DNA from: Sipunculus nudus
Lineage: Eukaryota; Annelida; Sipuncula; Golfingiida; Sipunculidae
Direction of reading: 5' to 3'
DNA length: 64,000 nt
NCBI GenBank assembly: GCA_026874595.1
Contig: CM049306.1
Span: 94,975,642 to 95,039,641 of the forward strand
Shown here: positions 27,361-42,300 of the stretch, in pieces
Layout: every line of letters begins with the position of its first letter
Position numbering within the stretch: the stretch's first letter is position 1
The notes under the pieces: model-generated
Database searches by the model: none
The model's input: only the letters and a program-made list of their open reading frames with translations
What the model was told of the DNA's origin: nothing
Position numbers and translations under genes: made by a program

Positions 27361-30300
27361 CTGAAGTAAACACACCTCATAAAAACAAATTCCAATACAG
27401 CAAGGCTGCTCTTCTCAAGCCAGAACCAGTTATATAGTTATATACATGTACATCCAGCGAAACTATGTACAAGTTAAAATCCAAAACTTTTTTTAAATTT
27501 CTTGTTATTTATGATGCAGAAATTACTATATTTGCATGCATGATGAATGAAGACTGGCAATGCTGCTAGTTTTGAATATCCTGTACACCTTTTGTCTGCA
27601 CCCTTTAAGATCTTAGTTTTAAGTTGCTCAGTTTATTCCGTAACAAAACTGCACTTTAACAGAGATGAACTTAGCTGCACTGGAGAGACCTCTGGTGGGA
27701 TTAAGATTCACTAAGAAAACTGAAAGATTCTTGCTGTCTGAGCTACTACACAAATGGCTGTGTGTAACATTTTTAGCAAAACACATGGTTAATGGGAGCT
27801 ATAAATAATTGAAAGAGAACTGCTTTGACACACACACTGATACATATTAATTCAAAATTTTAAGCTAAAGCTAAAACATAATACCCTCTGGGGCATGATG
27901 TGATAGATACAGCAAAATTATCCCTGTTCCCACTGTAAATTATATAAGCAGACCCTTGTTTAATGTGGCAGTTACAGGCAATGGCCTCTTTTAGAGTACA
28001 ATATAGAGGCCAGATCCCTGTATTTTTAGCTTATTATTTATAAAATGAACCTTTTTGAGCAGTCAATCTGTATTAGTTCTTAATATCTTGTGTTTTTTAA
28101 CATAATTTTAGCTTTGGTACATTTTTGAATTGACAAAACAGTATAAAAAATAATCTACTGGTACAGGTATATACACACTGAATGATACAAACTAAATGCA
28201 CATTACAGAGAATTTACAAGTGAACAGCTAGGTAACAAATAATATATGCTGGTATATACACTGAGATAGAAAGCAAAGGCTTCAGGAGTGGATGACGTGA
28301 GAGCGGGATGAGATGAAGATGAGGATGACATGCACATCAGTTGCTGATGCAGGCGAGGTTAAAGAACATGCAGACACAGCCACTGACTCCTTGAGGTGCG
28401 CTGGAGATCATACAGTTGTCTCATGACTGAAAATAAAATTAAAACATGCCATGCACATAACTGATAATGCAAATGAAAATCAATTATAAAACAACTTTTA
28501 AAATAACAACATGGTACACAAGCATGAAGCAAGCTACAAGACATAAAATAATGAAGACAACAAATTTTCATGCATCACATGCACCTAGCAAGATCAGTCG
28601 TGCAAATATTAAACGTGCTTTGAAATTATATCATTTATCTCCTGTAGTAATGAGCAAATGAAATCAAAATAATGGCATTCTAATAAAGTCAAAAAATAAT
28701 ATAACTACCAAAAAGCACAATATTTATGACACATATATACATACCTTTTTAAAATAAACTGTAGCAATACAATTATAAAAAGAGATAATTAATTATTAAA
28801 ATAATATAGACAATGATGTAAGGAAGTACCACATCTACTCCCCAATCTTCTGGTGAAACTTGGAGAGTACGCATATTATTGAAAGACATCAAAATACATA
28901 AAATAAAAGACTTTCCTGGGTAAGTCAAAGTCAATGTTAACAAGAGGCTTAAGGAAACTACATCCTGGTAAACCTTGCTAGGATTCGTTTTGATCTTTTC
29001 AAACAATGGAACTTATTTCATAATTTTTTCAATATAAAATAGACAACACACAGTTCATCATTCATGAATGAAATTAAATGGACAACAAGAAAAGGATCCC
29101 TCGTCAAATCATGTCATGCAAAGCCAACATAGTTGAAAGTATCTGACCATTCTTTCCTTTGTGCTCTATCATAAAGACACTGTACAATGAGACTTACTCA
29201 TCTGATGTTAAGCTGCCATTGTGTGTAAGCACTGGGATCTGGATTTTCTCTCGACTGCCGTGATGGCTGGGTAAGCTGTCCACCCTCTGTGGAGGCTGAA
29301 TAGGATCTGAAAAGGATAAGAATGACAAAATATATATCTGTAACAGTGATCATAAAATGTAATGTAATGGAAAAATAAAACAGTGATATTCCCAGCCTGG
29401 CTAGATGTAACCAGTGTTTTGTCATTCTTTAATATAATCCTTTCTCTTGTGCCTAAGATTGGCCATTTTGTTTCATATTTTAAATGTACAAATCACCACA
29501 CATGACATAAACAGGACTCCAGACAATATTTCTAATAATAACAATTATCTGCATACTGTGGTGTACACCACATGTGTGAGTTTGTATTTTCATGATCATC
29601 ACTTTTTCAGCGTTTCATTTTTGTGATCCCACAATACAAAACCCTATACAGTGTACAGATATTATTGTATCGATTATTTAATAAAATTGCAAAATCTTTA
29701 TAATCTGATGAGGACCAATGAGAACACTGAATGTAAATTCTTGTTCATTATCAGCAGAAAATTGATTTAAATATTTTATAATATCAATCTTGCAGATTTG
29801 TTTATATTTGTTGTTATTTGTTGTTATAATATCATTTTGGGCTTTCAGTGAGACAGACAACACGCTATATATGATGTTCACCAGTGTTGACAAGTCATCT
29901 TACATACAATGATTTACTTTTGTAATAATTTCCCTTTCAAGAATATCACTAATTTTAAACCTTCACAAACAAAGATCCAAACACAGGATACAACAGAAGA
30001 AATATAAAGCTTATTAATGAGATATATAGACAGACTGACCTGTAGGACTAGGAGTATGGTTACGTATGAGTTCAGGTCTGAGACGACCTGACGACGGTCG
30101 ACTGTCAGACATTTTTAAAGATGCTGGACTCTTGAGCTCCATGTCACTGGGAAGAGCTGTGGAATAATCGTCCCATCGCTGAGGCGAGGGTCGTGAAGGG
30201 AAGCCCGGCATATGAGATGATGGGGTGCTGTGTACGGGGCCCAGTGGCTGGGGAGGGGGTGTTGACTGTATCACCACTCTTCTATCTATAAAGGTATTAA

Positions 30301-33300
30301 AATAAAACATTTTAAAGACAAACCACTATTGAACATGTACGGGTTTAATTCAACTTTAATGAAAATTAACTTTAAACCAATTTTTTCCAAATATAATTGA
30401 AATGTTTAATCAATCTATTATGTATATTTATAATGTTTAAGAAATTTGTATATTTAAATTATTTATACACCTATTTAAAACCCTTTTCCTTGTGTGCACT
30501 TATCTCTAACTGATCTTATAACAATTAAGCGGTTTACAAATATAGTACAAAGAATTAGTATATGTTACATAGGTAATATTAGAAGTATAAATATCCCTCA
30601 TACAAACAGAGACTTACTAACCTGGTGGTTTAACTTTTCCATTACTAGCCCAGTGATGACTGCTGTGAAAGTCATCATCATCTGATGAGTGGCTGGAGGC
30701 CAGATCCATGACGACCGGATCCGGAGCTGACACCTCACTCTCTGTATCAGTGTCTCCTCCACCTCGGTGACGACTCTCCCCTGTATCAGGATCTGGGTCA
30801 ATATCAACTCCTACATACATGTCATGCACACTACTAGTCTACTTTATTCTGACCCCGGTTTATTAAAATTATCCCCTTGTATATTAAATGTTGTGTACTC
30901 AAATAAGCTCCACCAATAGCTAAAGCAATATTACAGTTAATTCAACAATTTAGGCACATAACACTTTTGTCCATAAATTTTTCAAACATATCCTGCCTAA
31001 AACCATAAATGTGAAGTGTAAAAACATATAAACCATCCATGGCATAACAGTAAAAATAAGTGTTTAAATTCTAGGATTTATCTTATAACTTAATTTTGAT
31101 CAAAGTCAAATCATGTTTGCGAGGTCAGAACGTAACTATAATAAACAAAAAGTAAAATTTCCAGGTAAAACCATGTCATAAATTTTGAACAAAATAATGC
31201 AAAATTCATGAATGATAAAACATTACATATCCATACCTCCATTTCCTCTCCTGTTTTTGATATATGCTGAGTTATTATATCTGTAGGATGGCACGCCTGC
31301 CGTAGGAGGATAGCCAGCCTCTGACGGTATGTGACCTGATGTAGACACACTGCTGCTGCCGGGCATGTATCCGTCCGGCCGGTACATCCCACTGCTACTT
31401 TTACTGGTTGAACGACTCGTTGTAGAGGTGGTAGATATCCCAATATTCATACGGTTCAGGCCACCATCAAGGGATGAGTCGTTATGGCGATAAGCAAGTG
31501 CAGAGTGCTGAAATATTATTAAAATATCATAATAATAAAAATATATATTTTTAAATTATAATATTAAAAATATTTTTATGTCCTTAACACATTATAATTT
31601 ACTATAAATATTATAATGCCAATATCATATATTTTATGCTTTTGGTTTAGTTTCTCTAATAAAATTTAAATATGTTTAATATTTAAATATGTTTATATGT
31701 TTATATGTTTATATAATCAAATATATTTTTTTCCAGTTTTACAATCAAAAGTGTCTCCAACAGTTCATAAAGTATAAAATGGCAAAGAGTTCTGAAGTTA
31801 TTTATTTTATTTTATCATTACTCACAGACATATCTCTTGAGCTGGCAAGACTGTTGTCAAAATCCTTGTTGCCTTGGAGACGGTACCATGTCCTCTTTAC
31901 TTCTCGTCTTACCTGAAGATCATAATAACCAATATTCAGGGATTCTTTAACAGAAAACAGGACTTTGCTCCAAGAAAACTCATCTTTTATGAACTTTATT
32001 ACTTTTTTAAAGGATAACTCCTGATAAGGACTCTTGGGTGGCACAGTCTATTGAGGATAAAGATAATAATATGATAAGAAAGGTATGTTATTTCATATGC
32101 CTTCTGGATATCAGGTTTTATATCCACTAAGCTATGGATAATGAAGAAGTCATACCTGTTGTTAAGATATTACAGTGGATCAGTGAGGGTCTACTGAGAT
32201 TTCACCATTTTGTCTTTAAGGCACATGTGGAATTTGAAATGATGAGTTTCTGCTCTGAACTTTTTATGCCTAGGCTACATCCTACCAACTTTATATCATG
32301 GGATGCAATCAGCATGGACATATTTTTATATTGAAATACATTCCACTTGGGGAATGGCATCTAGGAAGATAAAATTAAAAGGACTATTATTCATTAATAT
32401 TGAAACCTGCACCTAATATTTAATTATTGTTCTTTTAGTATTTAAATGTCAACAATTAATTATATTAGAAAATGTGTAAATTTAAATTCAAATTTTTACT
32501 TCAGATTTTTGTAGACTGATAAAGCACACAAATTTATTCTTGCCTCATCTATTTGTATACAAAAATTAAGACTCAAGATTTTATTTATAATAGAAATCTT
32601 TACCTTTCTATTAAAAATGACATATGCCAAGAAAATGGCCAAGCCCTGGATACATGCAAACAGAGCAAACAGGTAATGGAATGCCTCCAGCGTCTCATTG
32701 ACCGCAAGTAGTCCCAGCACCCAGCTCAAGCCGAAGATGGGAAGCAACATCATGGCCGACCCAAGGCATGATCTACAATAAACATAATAATAGTGAGATG
32801 AAAATGTCTCAAATACACTCCCCTGAATATATCTGATAAATAAAGCTTATGGAAATGAAATTTATATTAAAGTTCTTAATATTTACAGATTACCCTTCTT
32901 TTCTTTGCAAGTTTAGAAAACAGAGCAAAATTACCAAAGTTCAGTCACATGTTCATATAAGTGATGTCTTAAACTTCACTAAAGTAAACTCTTAAAAGGT
33001 GAAGAATCAAATATCTTTATCAATGGTCAAACAAAAAACTTGGTCATGGCTCATCAGGCGAGAAGCTTTCTGTGCAGAAAGTCTGGTTGCAAGGAGACAT
33101 GTATGGGCAACATTTAAAATAGGTAAAACACTGATTTTAGACCACACCCAAATCCTCAAATTATGGTTGGATTATTCAATTTGATAACCACACCATCTTT
33201 TACAGCATCATCTATCAAAGAGAAATGTGCTGGTCCTAAATAAAGCATGAGAGATAAAACAGGTTACATAACTTGGTTAACTGTATGTATTTTACTGTCC

Positions 33301-36300
33301 TTTCACTGAATTGATACTTACTTGACATAGTTGAGCTCACGTTCTGGTTTTTTAGTTGTTCTGGCTGCACACAAAGCCATTAGGCAGACAACAACAATCA
33401 GCTGCAAAACAATACAAACCTGTTAACACTTGTGCATTTTTCAAAACCAAGCAAGCTTTGTGAGTTTGGTATTATTTTCCTGAATGAAGGTGAACAAAAA
33501 AAAGAATTAGAACTAAAAAGGTATGCATTTACACTTGCAATCGTGGTTAACTCAAATGGAACACTTCAAGAATTGTTTAGTAAAACAATAAAATATACTT
33601 ACAAATACTGCCACACATATAGGTCCCGCAAAACTGATGACCAGAATATCCCGCACTCTCAACCAGCAACTGAAACATCAAGAAAATATCCAGGTGTTGT
33701 TTATGTAGAACTGTTTATGAAACAAGTAACGACTTGCTGAATACATCATTTTTTTAAGGAATGTCCTTAAGACTGTCTTGTACAGTTCTTTACAGAACCA
33801 TTTCATCACTGTTCAACATAGCTCATTGACTCATGAATATGATCTCCTAGTTTTCACATTAACAATAATGTTAATAATTTTTGTTTGTTTCACAATACAA
33901 GTAACAATGCAAAGTTCTCAAAACAAACAAATTCCACAGAATACGGATTTTGATATACAGATTATCATGTATACTTACAATTGTTCATTGCCGTAACCAT
34001 CTGTTTTAAGTCCCACAGCCAGACTCACTATGGTGCCAGGAATTGCTGTAATAGAAACAAGTTTGCTGTACAGATGTGGTCAGACTGCATGTATTTTGTT
34101 TCTAATACAAAATATAATGCCATGTGTGTATGTGAAGAAAACACAAATTATACTACAGAGACAGTCACAATAATTAAAAACATGATATCATAAAATTCAA
34201 AGGTTTCATTTTCCCCATAAATGGATGACCAAATTTTTAGAATAGATACATAGCATTTTACAATTTTTTCTTTGCTCTAATAAGTTTCCTGTGTACTATT
34301 ACAAACACAGAAGATCTCAGATCAGCAAAAGTGCTCTGTATATTTAGTACATGAAATAATGTATAGGTGGCAGCACAGGCTGACCAGCCTATTCCCATAA
34401 CATTCTGAAATACAAACTGGTAAAAAAACATTACAAAAAGTAGGTCCACTTTAATATTTAATGGAGGAAAGCAATCACATAAAGATTATCAGGAAAATAT
34501 TTAAACACTAAAATGTTTCCCTCTATGTAATTCAGTTCAATAATTCCAAGTCCACTTTTCATTTATTCACTATAACTTGCAAAATATTTTGTGCTGTCAG
34601 TTCACTTTACAATCAATCATTTTAATGCCTAATTCATTCCTTAATGACATGTATATGGTAATTTTCATTTTAAAAAAACATACATGGGAAAGACTCCATG
34701 CAATCATGGCGAAACCATCCCTTTGAGTACTGTAATACAACTGTAAACAGAACTTACCGTAACCCAGGACATAGTAGAAGACCATGGATCCGTGGTTGAT
34801 GTCTCTGATTTCCGTGATCATGCGGTACAAGTGAAGCACTTTGACAAAGGACCAAGAGAACACACACATGTGGAAGTACTGCAGACCAATGGCCATGATC
34901 TTGCATACAATCTGTCATAAGAGAATACACAAATTACTTGGTGGTTAATCACTATATAAAGTTCATTACCATTTAACAAGAAAACTGTCATGAGCATGAA
35001 GATGAAGCGATGAAAAATGTCTGATCATGCTAGATTATGCAATCTGAAAATTCTATATGTAAGGTTTCCTGCATACTCAGCCCAGCAGAAGCTTATAAGG
35101 AAAGATAAGATAAGATATACTCTATTAATCCAAAGCTGGGAAATTATATTGTGTCTGCATTATGCTGTATTATATAAGACACTGAAACAAATCACTGTTG
35201 TGTTAATTATAATATTGACTGCACTAAATTGGTTTTCAATAAATGGCCCTTTATTTATAGTCTTTGTTCAATCCTTTAACCATTTTTTCCCAACTTGGGT
35301 CAAAATTGCTTCTTTTTATATTTCTTTAATGACAAATATGTAACTGTATATACCGATAGGAATTTTATTTTTAAAAAAATACATACATTATTATAAATAT
35401 GTAACAGAAGGTTTGGTGTAGTACACTGGTTGCATACCTTTGGTTCAGTTCTATTGATTCCCACCAAGTAAAAGATGTGAGCAACAAAGAGAACAAACAC
35501 AATGTTCAGACAGATGGCATTGGCATTGGTGCGCAGTCGTTTGGGGATGCACAAAACAATGAACGTCAACAGGAGACAGACCAGAGCAATGCAGAGTCCG
35601 ATGTACGTTGCCACCTGTACGCTGATTACTGGCCCACGCTTTACCTGCAGATAATAAAACATAGAAGATGTTCAGTTATTATTTGAAGAAAAACTAAATA
35701 TGGAGTGCATGCATGAACAAGGGACCTATGGGTCACTGTGCTCAGCTGACGTTAACCTTGAAGGTAAAAATCTAAAATAATATCTAATGGAGATAAAGTG
35801 TTAGAGGAAGAGGTAATAAAGGCCATGGTTGGTTTAAATGATTGGTTTGAATTGATGAGCAAGAAATTGTTGCAAAAAATATTTTGTGACCTGACCATGG
35901 GTTTCCTAATGTTGAAACTAAAAGCATGTGAGCAGTTTGTGAACAAATGATCTGTATGAAATGTATACAGTTGAAATATAGCTAATTAACAACATAAAAC
36001 AGGGCAAACAAAGCCTGATCTCAAATTCTGCTGAGGCAGGAAAATAATGAACAAATGTTTGTATTATTATTTTTTATCACATCAATTATTTTCTAATTTA
36101 AGTTTATATTTCTATACATTTCCAATTTAACATATATATCTGAATATAAAAGTTGATTCATAATTCTCAATTGCATCATCATAAATCTCAATCTTGTCAG
36201 ATAACACCACATCATGCATACAAATGTTTATTTATTTTTTACCACAAAAATATATCTTTAAATCTGCAAAACAATAAATATCTAAAAATAATACTTGATT

Positions 36301-39300
36301 TAGATTTCACAATTTTTAATTGTGTCTTTATTTATCCATAATGTGCTTCATATTTTATAATAATTTAAGCATACTGATGGGTTCATTTATATTTGTTAAA
36401 ATCATTTAAAAGAAAATTGATTTCTTTAAAAATGCTACATTACACAACATTGCATCTTCTGGATTACACCTTGAATTATTTTTTCAAGGAAAGTTTCTGC
36501 ATATCGGAGTGGAAACAGCATTACAATTAAGAAGATAGAGTGAAAACAATAACAATTACTGCATAACACTTGGTGGGTTGGGTTTGCGGGGGGGGGGGGG
36601 GGGGGGGGGATGATTGGGGTGAGAATAACTGTACACCTGTCACGGCAGGGGATCTCCCCCAGTGACTGTAACAAATCAGAAACCCTCGCATAGCTGACTT
36701 CCAGTGACCTGGAGTGGGACCCTGCATCTGTAATCAAAGCAAGTGACTACAGAAAAAACTAGATGTGTCGGAACGATACGAATGCCCCCGCCTGGGGCAA
36801 ATTAGAAACATATGTAAAATTTTGAAAATTTTTTTAAGTTCAGGAGGTGTCGTATGGTCAAAAGTAGGTCAACAAGGGCAAAATGCAAACTCGATCTGTA
36901 ACGGGTCATTATCAAGCAACACACCAAAAATCATGCCAGTATATGCAGGCATTGTGAAAAAAAGTCCATACATGTGCATTTTCCATAAAAATTTCTGTCT
37001 TTCATGAAATTTTCTATGTTTAGGAGCCGTAAAACAATCAAAAGTAGGTCAACCGGGATGAAACGCGAACTCGATCTGTAACTGTCATTATCTGCCCACA
37101 CATAAAAAATCAGGGTGGTATCTGCAGGCACTGAGGAAAAAAATCAGTACATATGCATTTGTTATGAAAATTTATATTTTTCATGAAACTTTCTATGTTC
37201 AGGAGCAGTCAAATGGTCAAAAGTAGGTCAACTGGGACAAAACAAGAACTCGATCTGTAACTGGTCATTATCTGCCTACACACCAAAAATCAGGCCCGTA
37301 TCTGCAGGCACTGCGAAAAAAGTCCATACATGTGCACTTTTTTTATGAAATTTCTATGTTAGAGCACCGTCAAATGGTCAAAAGTAGGTAAACTGGGACG
37401 AAACGCAAACTCGATCTGTAACTGGTCTATATCTGCCCACACACCAAAAATCAGGCCAATATCTGCAGGCATTGCGAAAAAAAGTCCGTACATGTGTATC
37501 TGTCATGAATATTTCTATTTTTCATGAAATTTTCTATGTTCAGGAGCCGTATAACGGCCAAAAGTAGGTCAACCGGGACGAAACGCGAACTCGATCTGTA
37601 ACTGGTCATTATCTGCCCACACACAAAAAATCAGGCCAATATCTGCAGGCATTGCGAAAAAAAGTCCGTACAACTGTTTGATTTCGGAAGGAGGAAGGAC
37701 GGAATGACGGACATGGGTAAAACTATATGCCCCGGCCACTTTGTGGCGGGGGCATAATAAAAATCAATAACTAGCTTAATTTTCAAGCTTTTATTTTCAA
37801 ATTTCAGATTTAGACAAACTAAATATTTATGTTTACATGCTGTGAAAATTAAATCAATGGTGCTTACAGGAAAAAAACATTAAACATAGTTATATACTTG
37901 AGAAAATAGACTCTAGTTTCAAAATTTTTCATGTTAAGTGAGTTATTATTTTTCCTGATTTTTTACAAAATCCATTATATTTGGACCCATAACTTAAAGA
38001 ATTTATACTTTACAGACTTAATTTCTGGCATGTACATAGGAACTATATAGAGGAATATTTATGGTAAATATGAGGAAAAACAGATGAGTGGTTTTGATAT
38101 TAGGCAGTCCTGAAGTGTGAAAATAGGATTTTAATAAAAAATTGAGGTTTTTCCTTAATTTCTCAGAGGAACAAAGTCGCAAAGACCCAGTTTTCGGCTT
38201 GGTAGGAGATCTTGGGGACATCTAACATTATGATGAATTTTGGATTCCTAGGTCTTACGGTCTCAAAACGTGCCACATCTACGGACGGACGGACGGACGG
38301 ACGACGGACAATGGACCACGACTATAGCTCAGATGACTTATAGTCAGCTGAGCTAAAAATCACAGTTAAGCCCATAGTTATATTTATACTTCCTGTATAT
38401 TTATATATGTATATATGTGTGTGTATATGCATGTGTGTGTGACTTATAATGCTTGGCACTTCAAATCAATAACTAGAATACGGGTAGTCGACAAGCGACT
38501 ACTTGTATCCGCCTAAATCAGAGTGGAACGTGTGAAGTGTTGCATATTAGCATGGATGTCTGCAGCCAAATTGTGTATGTAGGTTGCGCTACCTACCAAA
38601 AAATCCAGAAAGCTCTATACACATGCAAAACTTTGGCCCAATCGGTCAAACGGTTCCCAAGATATGAGCTTGGATATCTGCTGCATAACCTAGAATGCAG
38701 GTGGCGCCACCTGTCATAAAATCAAGAGAGCTGTCGGGGATGTATAAACTTGCAAAATTTTAGGCAGATATGTCAAACCACTGCCGAGATATGAGTGATT
38801 TTATCCCATGGCAGACAAACAGATGGGAGCTGTGCAAACATGGCTGCAGGTGGCGCAACCAGTTTTGCGTATGATAAAGAGCTATGTGAGATTTATACAC
38901 ATGCAAAATTTTGGCCCAATCAGTCAAACGGTTCCCTAGATATGAGCTTGGATGTCTGCAGCGTAAACTTGATTGTAGGTGGCGCCACCTTTCATAAAAT
39001 CAGAAAAGCTATCCAGGATGTATAAGCATGCCGAATTTCAGGTGAATTAGTCAAACCACTGCCGAGATATGAGTGATTTTAACCCAAGGCAGATGAACAG
39101 ATGGACACTGTGCAAACATGGTTGCAGGTGGTGCCACCATTTTCGGTGTATGTTATAAAGCTCTCCAAGGGCTACATTTGTGCAAAAAAATTTTCCTGAT
39201 CGGTCAAACGGTTCCTGAGATATGAGCTTGGATGTCTGCAGCGTAAACGTGAATGTAGGTGGCGCCACCTGTCATAAAATCAGACTAGATGTGTCGGAAC

Positions 39301-42300
39301 GACACGAATGCCCCCGCCTGGGGCAAATTAGAAACATTTGTTAAATTTTGTAAATTTTTTTAAGTTCAGGAAGTGTTGTATGGTCAAAAGTAGGTCAACA
39401 AGGGAAAAATGCAAACTCGATCTGTAAAGGGTCATTATCAAGCAACACACCAAAAATCAGGCCAGTATCTGCAAGCATTGTGAAAAAAAAGACCATATAT
39501 GTGCATTTTTCATGAAAATTTCTGTCTTTCATGAAATTTTCTATGTTCAGGATCTGTTATATGGTGAAAAATAGGTTAACTGGGACAAAACGCGAACTCG
39601 ATCTGTAAGTGGTCATTATGCGCCCACAGACCAAACATTAGGCCAGTATCAGTAAGCATTGCATTGCGAAACTAGAATATTAGCAAAAGTTGATAATCAT
39701 TTATAAATTTAAATTGGAGAGGTATATACCATGTTTCATAACAATCCACCAAATGCTTCCTGAGAAATAAGCTCCTAAGTTTTTTTCTATAAAGAAGCTC
39801 TGTGACCTTGAAAAGTAGGTCAAGATCACCCATCTTTGAACTTGACCAAGATTTTGTAAATATAATGCAATAGGACTGAAGAAATGAAGTTCCTGTGTTG
39901 AATACCTTTGGAGATATCCTGCACAAAAGGCCAAAATTGAAAAAATCCGATAAAATTTCATTAAAAAATCAGAAATTGCAGGTGGCGCCACCAAAATTGT
40001 GCAGCACATACAGACCATCAGTCCCAATTATCATAGTAAGTTTTGTGAAAATCCACACAATGGTTCCTGAGATATAAACTTCTGAGTGTTTTTCTATAAT
40101 CAGCTCTAAAATGTAGAAAAAAGGGTCAAGGTAACCCATCTTCGAACTTGACCGAGATTTTATCGATATACATCTTCACTGCTGAAATAAAATTCCAACG
40201 GTGAATCCTTTTAGAGATATCCCCCTCACAAGGTAAAAGTTAACAGACGCGGAACAGACGGACGGACGGACAGACTCCGGACAGACAGATGGACAGCTTG
40301 GGTGACGACAATAGCCCATCAGCCTATGAGCTGAGGGCTAAAAACGGCTGTACATGTGTATTTGTCATGAAAATTTCTATTTTTCATGAATTTTTCTAAG
40401 TTTAGGAGCCGTAAAACGGTCAAAAGTAGGTCAACCAGGACGAAACAGGAACTCGATCTGTAACTGGTCTTTATCTGCCCACACACCAAAAATCAGGCCA
40501 ATATCTGCAGGCATTGCGAAAAAAAGTCCGTACATGTGTATTTGTCATGAAAATTTCTATTTTTCATGAAATTTTCTAAGTTTAGGAGCCGTAAAATGGT
40601 CAAAAGTAGGTCAACAGGGACGAAACGCGAACTCGATCTGTAACTTGTCTATATCTGTCTACACACAAAAAATCAGGCCAATATCTGCAGGCATTGCGAA
40701 AAAAAGTCTGTACAACTGTTTGATTTCGGAAGGACGGAAGGACGGACATGGGTAAAACTATATGCCCCGGCCACTTTGTGGCGGGGGCATAAAAAGCTAT
40801 CCAGGATGTATACGCATGCCAAATTTCAGGTGAATTAGTCAAGTCACTGCAGAGAAATGAGTGATTTTAACCCAAGGCAGACAAACAGATGGACACTGTG
40901 CAAACATGGTTGCAGGTAGCGCCACCATTTTTGGTGTATGTTATAAAGCTCTCCAAGGGCTACATTTTTGCAAAAGAATTTTCCTGATCGGTCAAACGGT
41001 TCCCGAGATATGTGGGTTTATGTGTGGAAACAGACGCACAAACGGACGCAGAGCGCAAAGGAAAGGTCAGAGGTCAAAACAAAATCGGGGCACAGCAGTT
41101 CACATGTGACCCGAACATTCCGCCCAGCGGTTACGGAGGAGTTCTCCGGACACCTACGCCGCGGCGGCGGCGGCGTGCAGCTGAAAACATAGTATCCGCA
41201 AAACTCTGTTTTGGCGGATACAATAACTATAATAACTAAGATTTCTTGGGATATTTAAGAATTTGTGTGATTTTTCCCCAAAATGGACCTATTCAAGGTC
41301 AAAGTCACTCTTCTAGTAAAGGTCATGACCCCATTTTAAATAGGCTCTCACAAATATCTATGCACATGTCAAGTTTGGTAAAGATCCGTGAAATATTTTT
41401 TGAGTTATCGCGTCCAAAAGAAATCTCTATGGCAGCGGCGATGCGACTGTGCTTAAACCATAGTATCCTGACTTTGTCTGGGGATACAATGAGCTAAAAT
41501 TAATAATAACCACATTAATAATAAGTCCCCACATCTATTTATGTGTTGATATCAGCAGAGGCAGAGTAAAACTGACTGGTTCAGCTGATGCATCCAGTAA
41601 ATATCAAGTGTAAAACAAAGAAAATATATTTCTAACTAACAAACCTAAATGCTCACTTGCAATGGCTAAAATACAAAAACAATGAGAATAAATTTACAAT
41701 ATGACTGCAAGATGGATGTACCTATTTGCTACAGATGACATAGGTCATTATACTACAAACATTTCAATTGATAACAGTTTACCTACATTATTTCTTGCAA
41801 GATACTATGACCAATCTTACATATAATTGATATCAGCAGAGGAAGAGTAAAACTTACTGGTTCAGCTGATGCATCCATGATGACTGCAAACGTGCTTAGA
41901 TGGTCACATGCACAAAAGCGAACACCTGGCTCAGTAGTGCCACCTGGTGTAACCAACCTACATCCTGCAGAACTCCAGTGACCCCCACTGCTACAAGTAT
42001 AATATGAAAAAGATATAATGGTTTATTAATAATGAAGATAAAATTATAAAGAAAACTATCAGTAAAATAAAAAATATAAATATTACATTAACAGTTGACA
42101 TTTATCACAGATTTCTGGTAGGATATACTATTTATTCAAATAATATTCATTAGATTCAGAATTTAGTAAATCATGTTTCACAAAAAATAGCTGCCTTTGT
42201 TATTCTGTATTTTGTATTTTCCCATTCATCCAATCCATTGTGATGACAGAGATTGTTCTACTTTGAATGTTCTACTTTTGAGAGAAGTTCTGACCTGTGT

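Larger units (their letters stand above)
38473..41221 (+). repeat. Family A copy 2, hosting nested elements
   Basis: Starts CTAGAATACGGG, then the perfect hairpin GTAGTCG-acaag-CGACTAC and GTATCCGCC (38505-38513). It ends with hairpin GTATCCGCAAAAC...GTTTTGGCGGATAC at 41192-41221. Inner units of about 140 bp carry GGTGGCGCCACC near 38700, 38977 and 39260. Family B copy 2 interrupts it at 39285-40791. Confidence 0.75.

Noticed and set aside
36435-36737. Minus-strand frames with polyproline
   Set aside because: Produced by the 22-G homopolymer; no domain or splice support.
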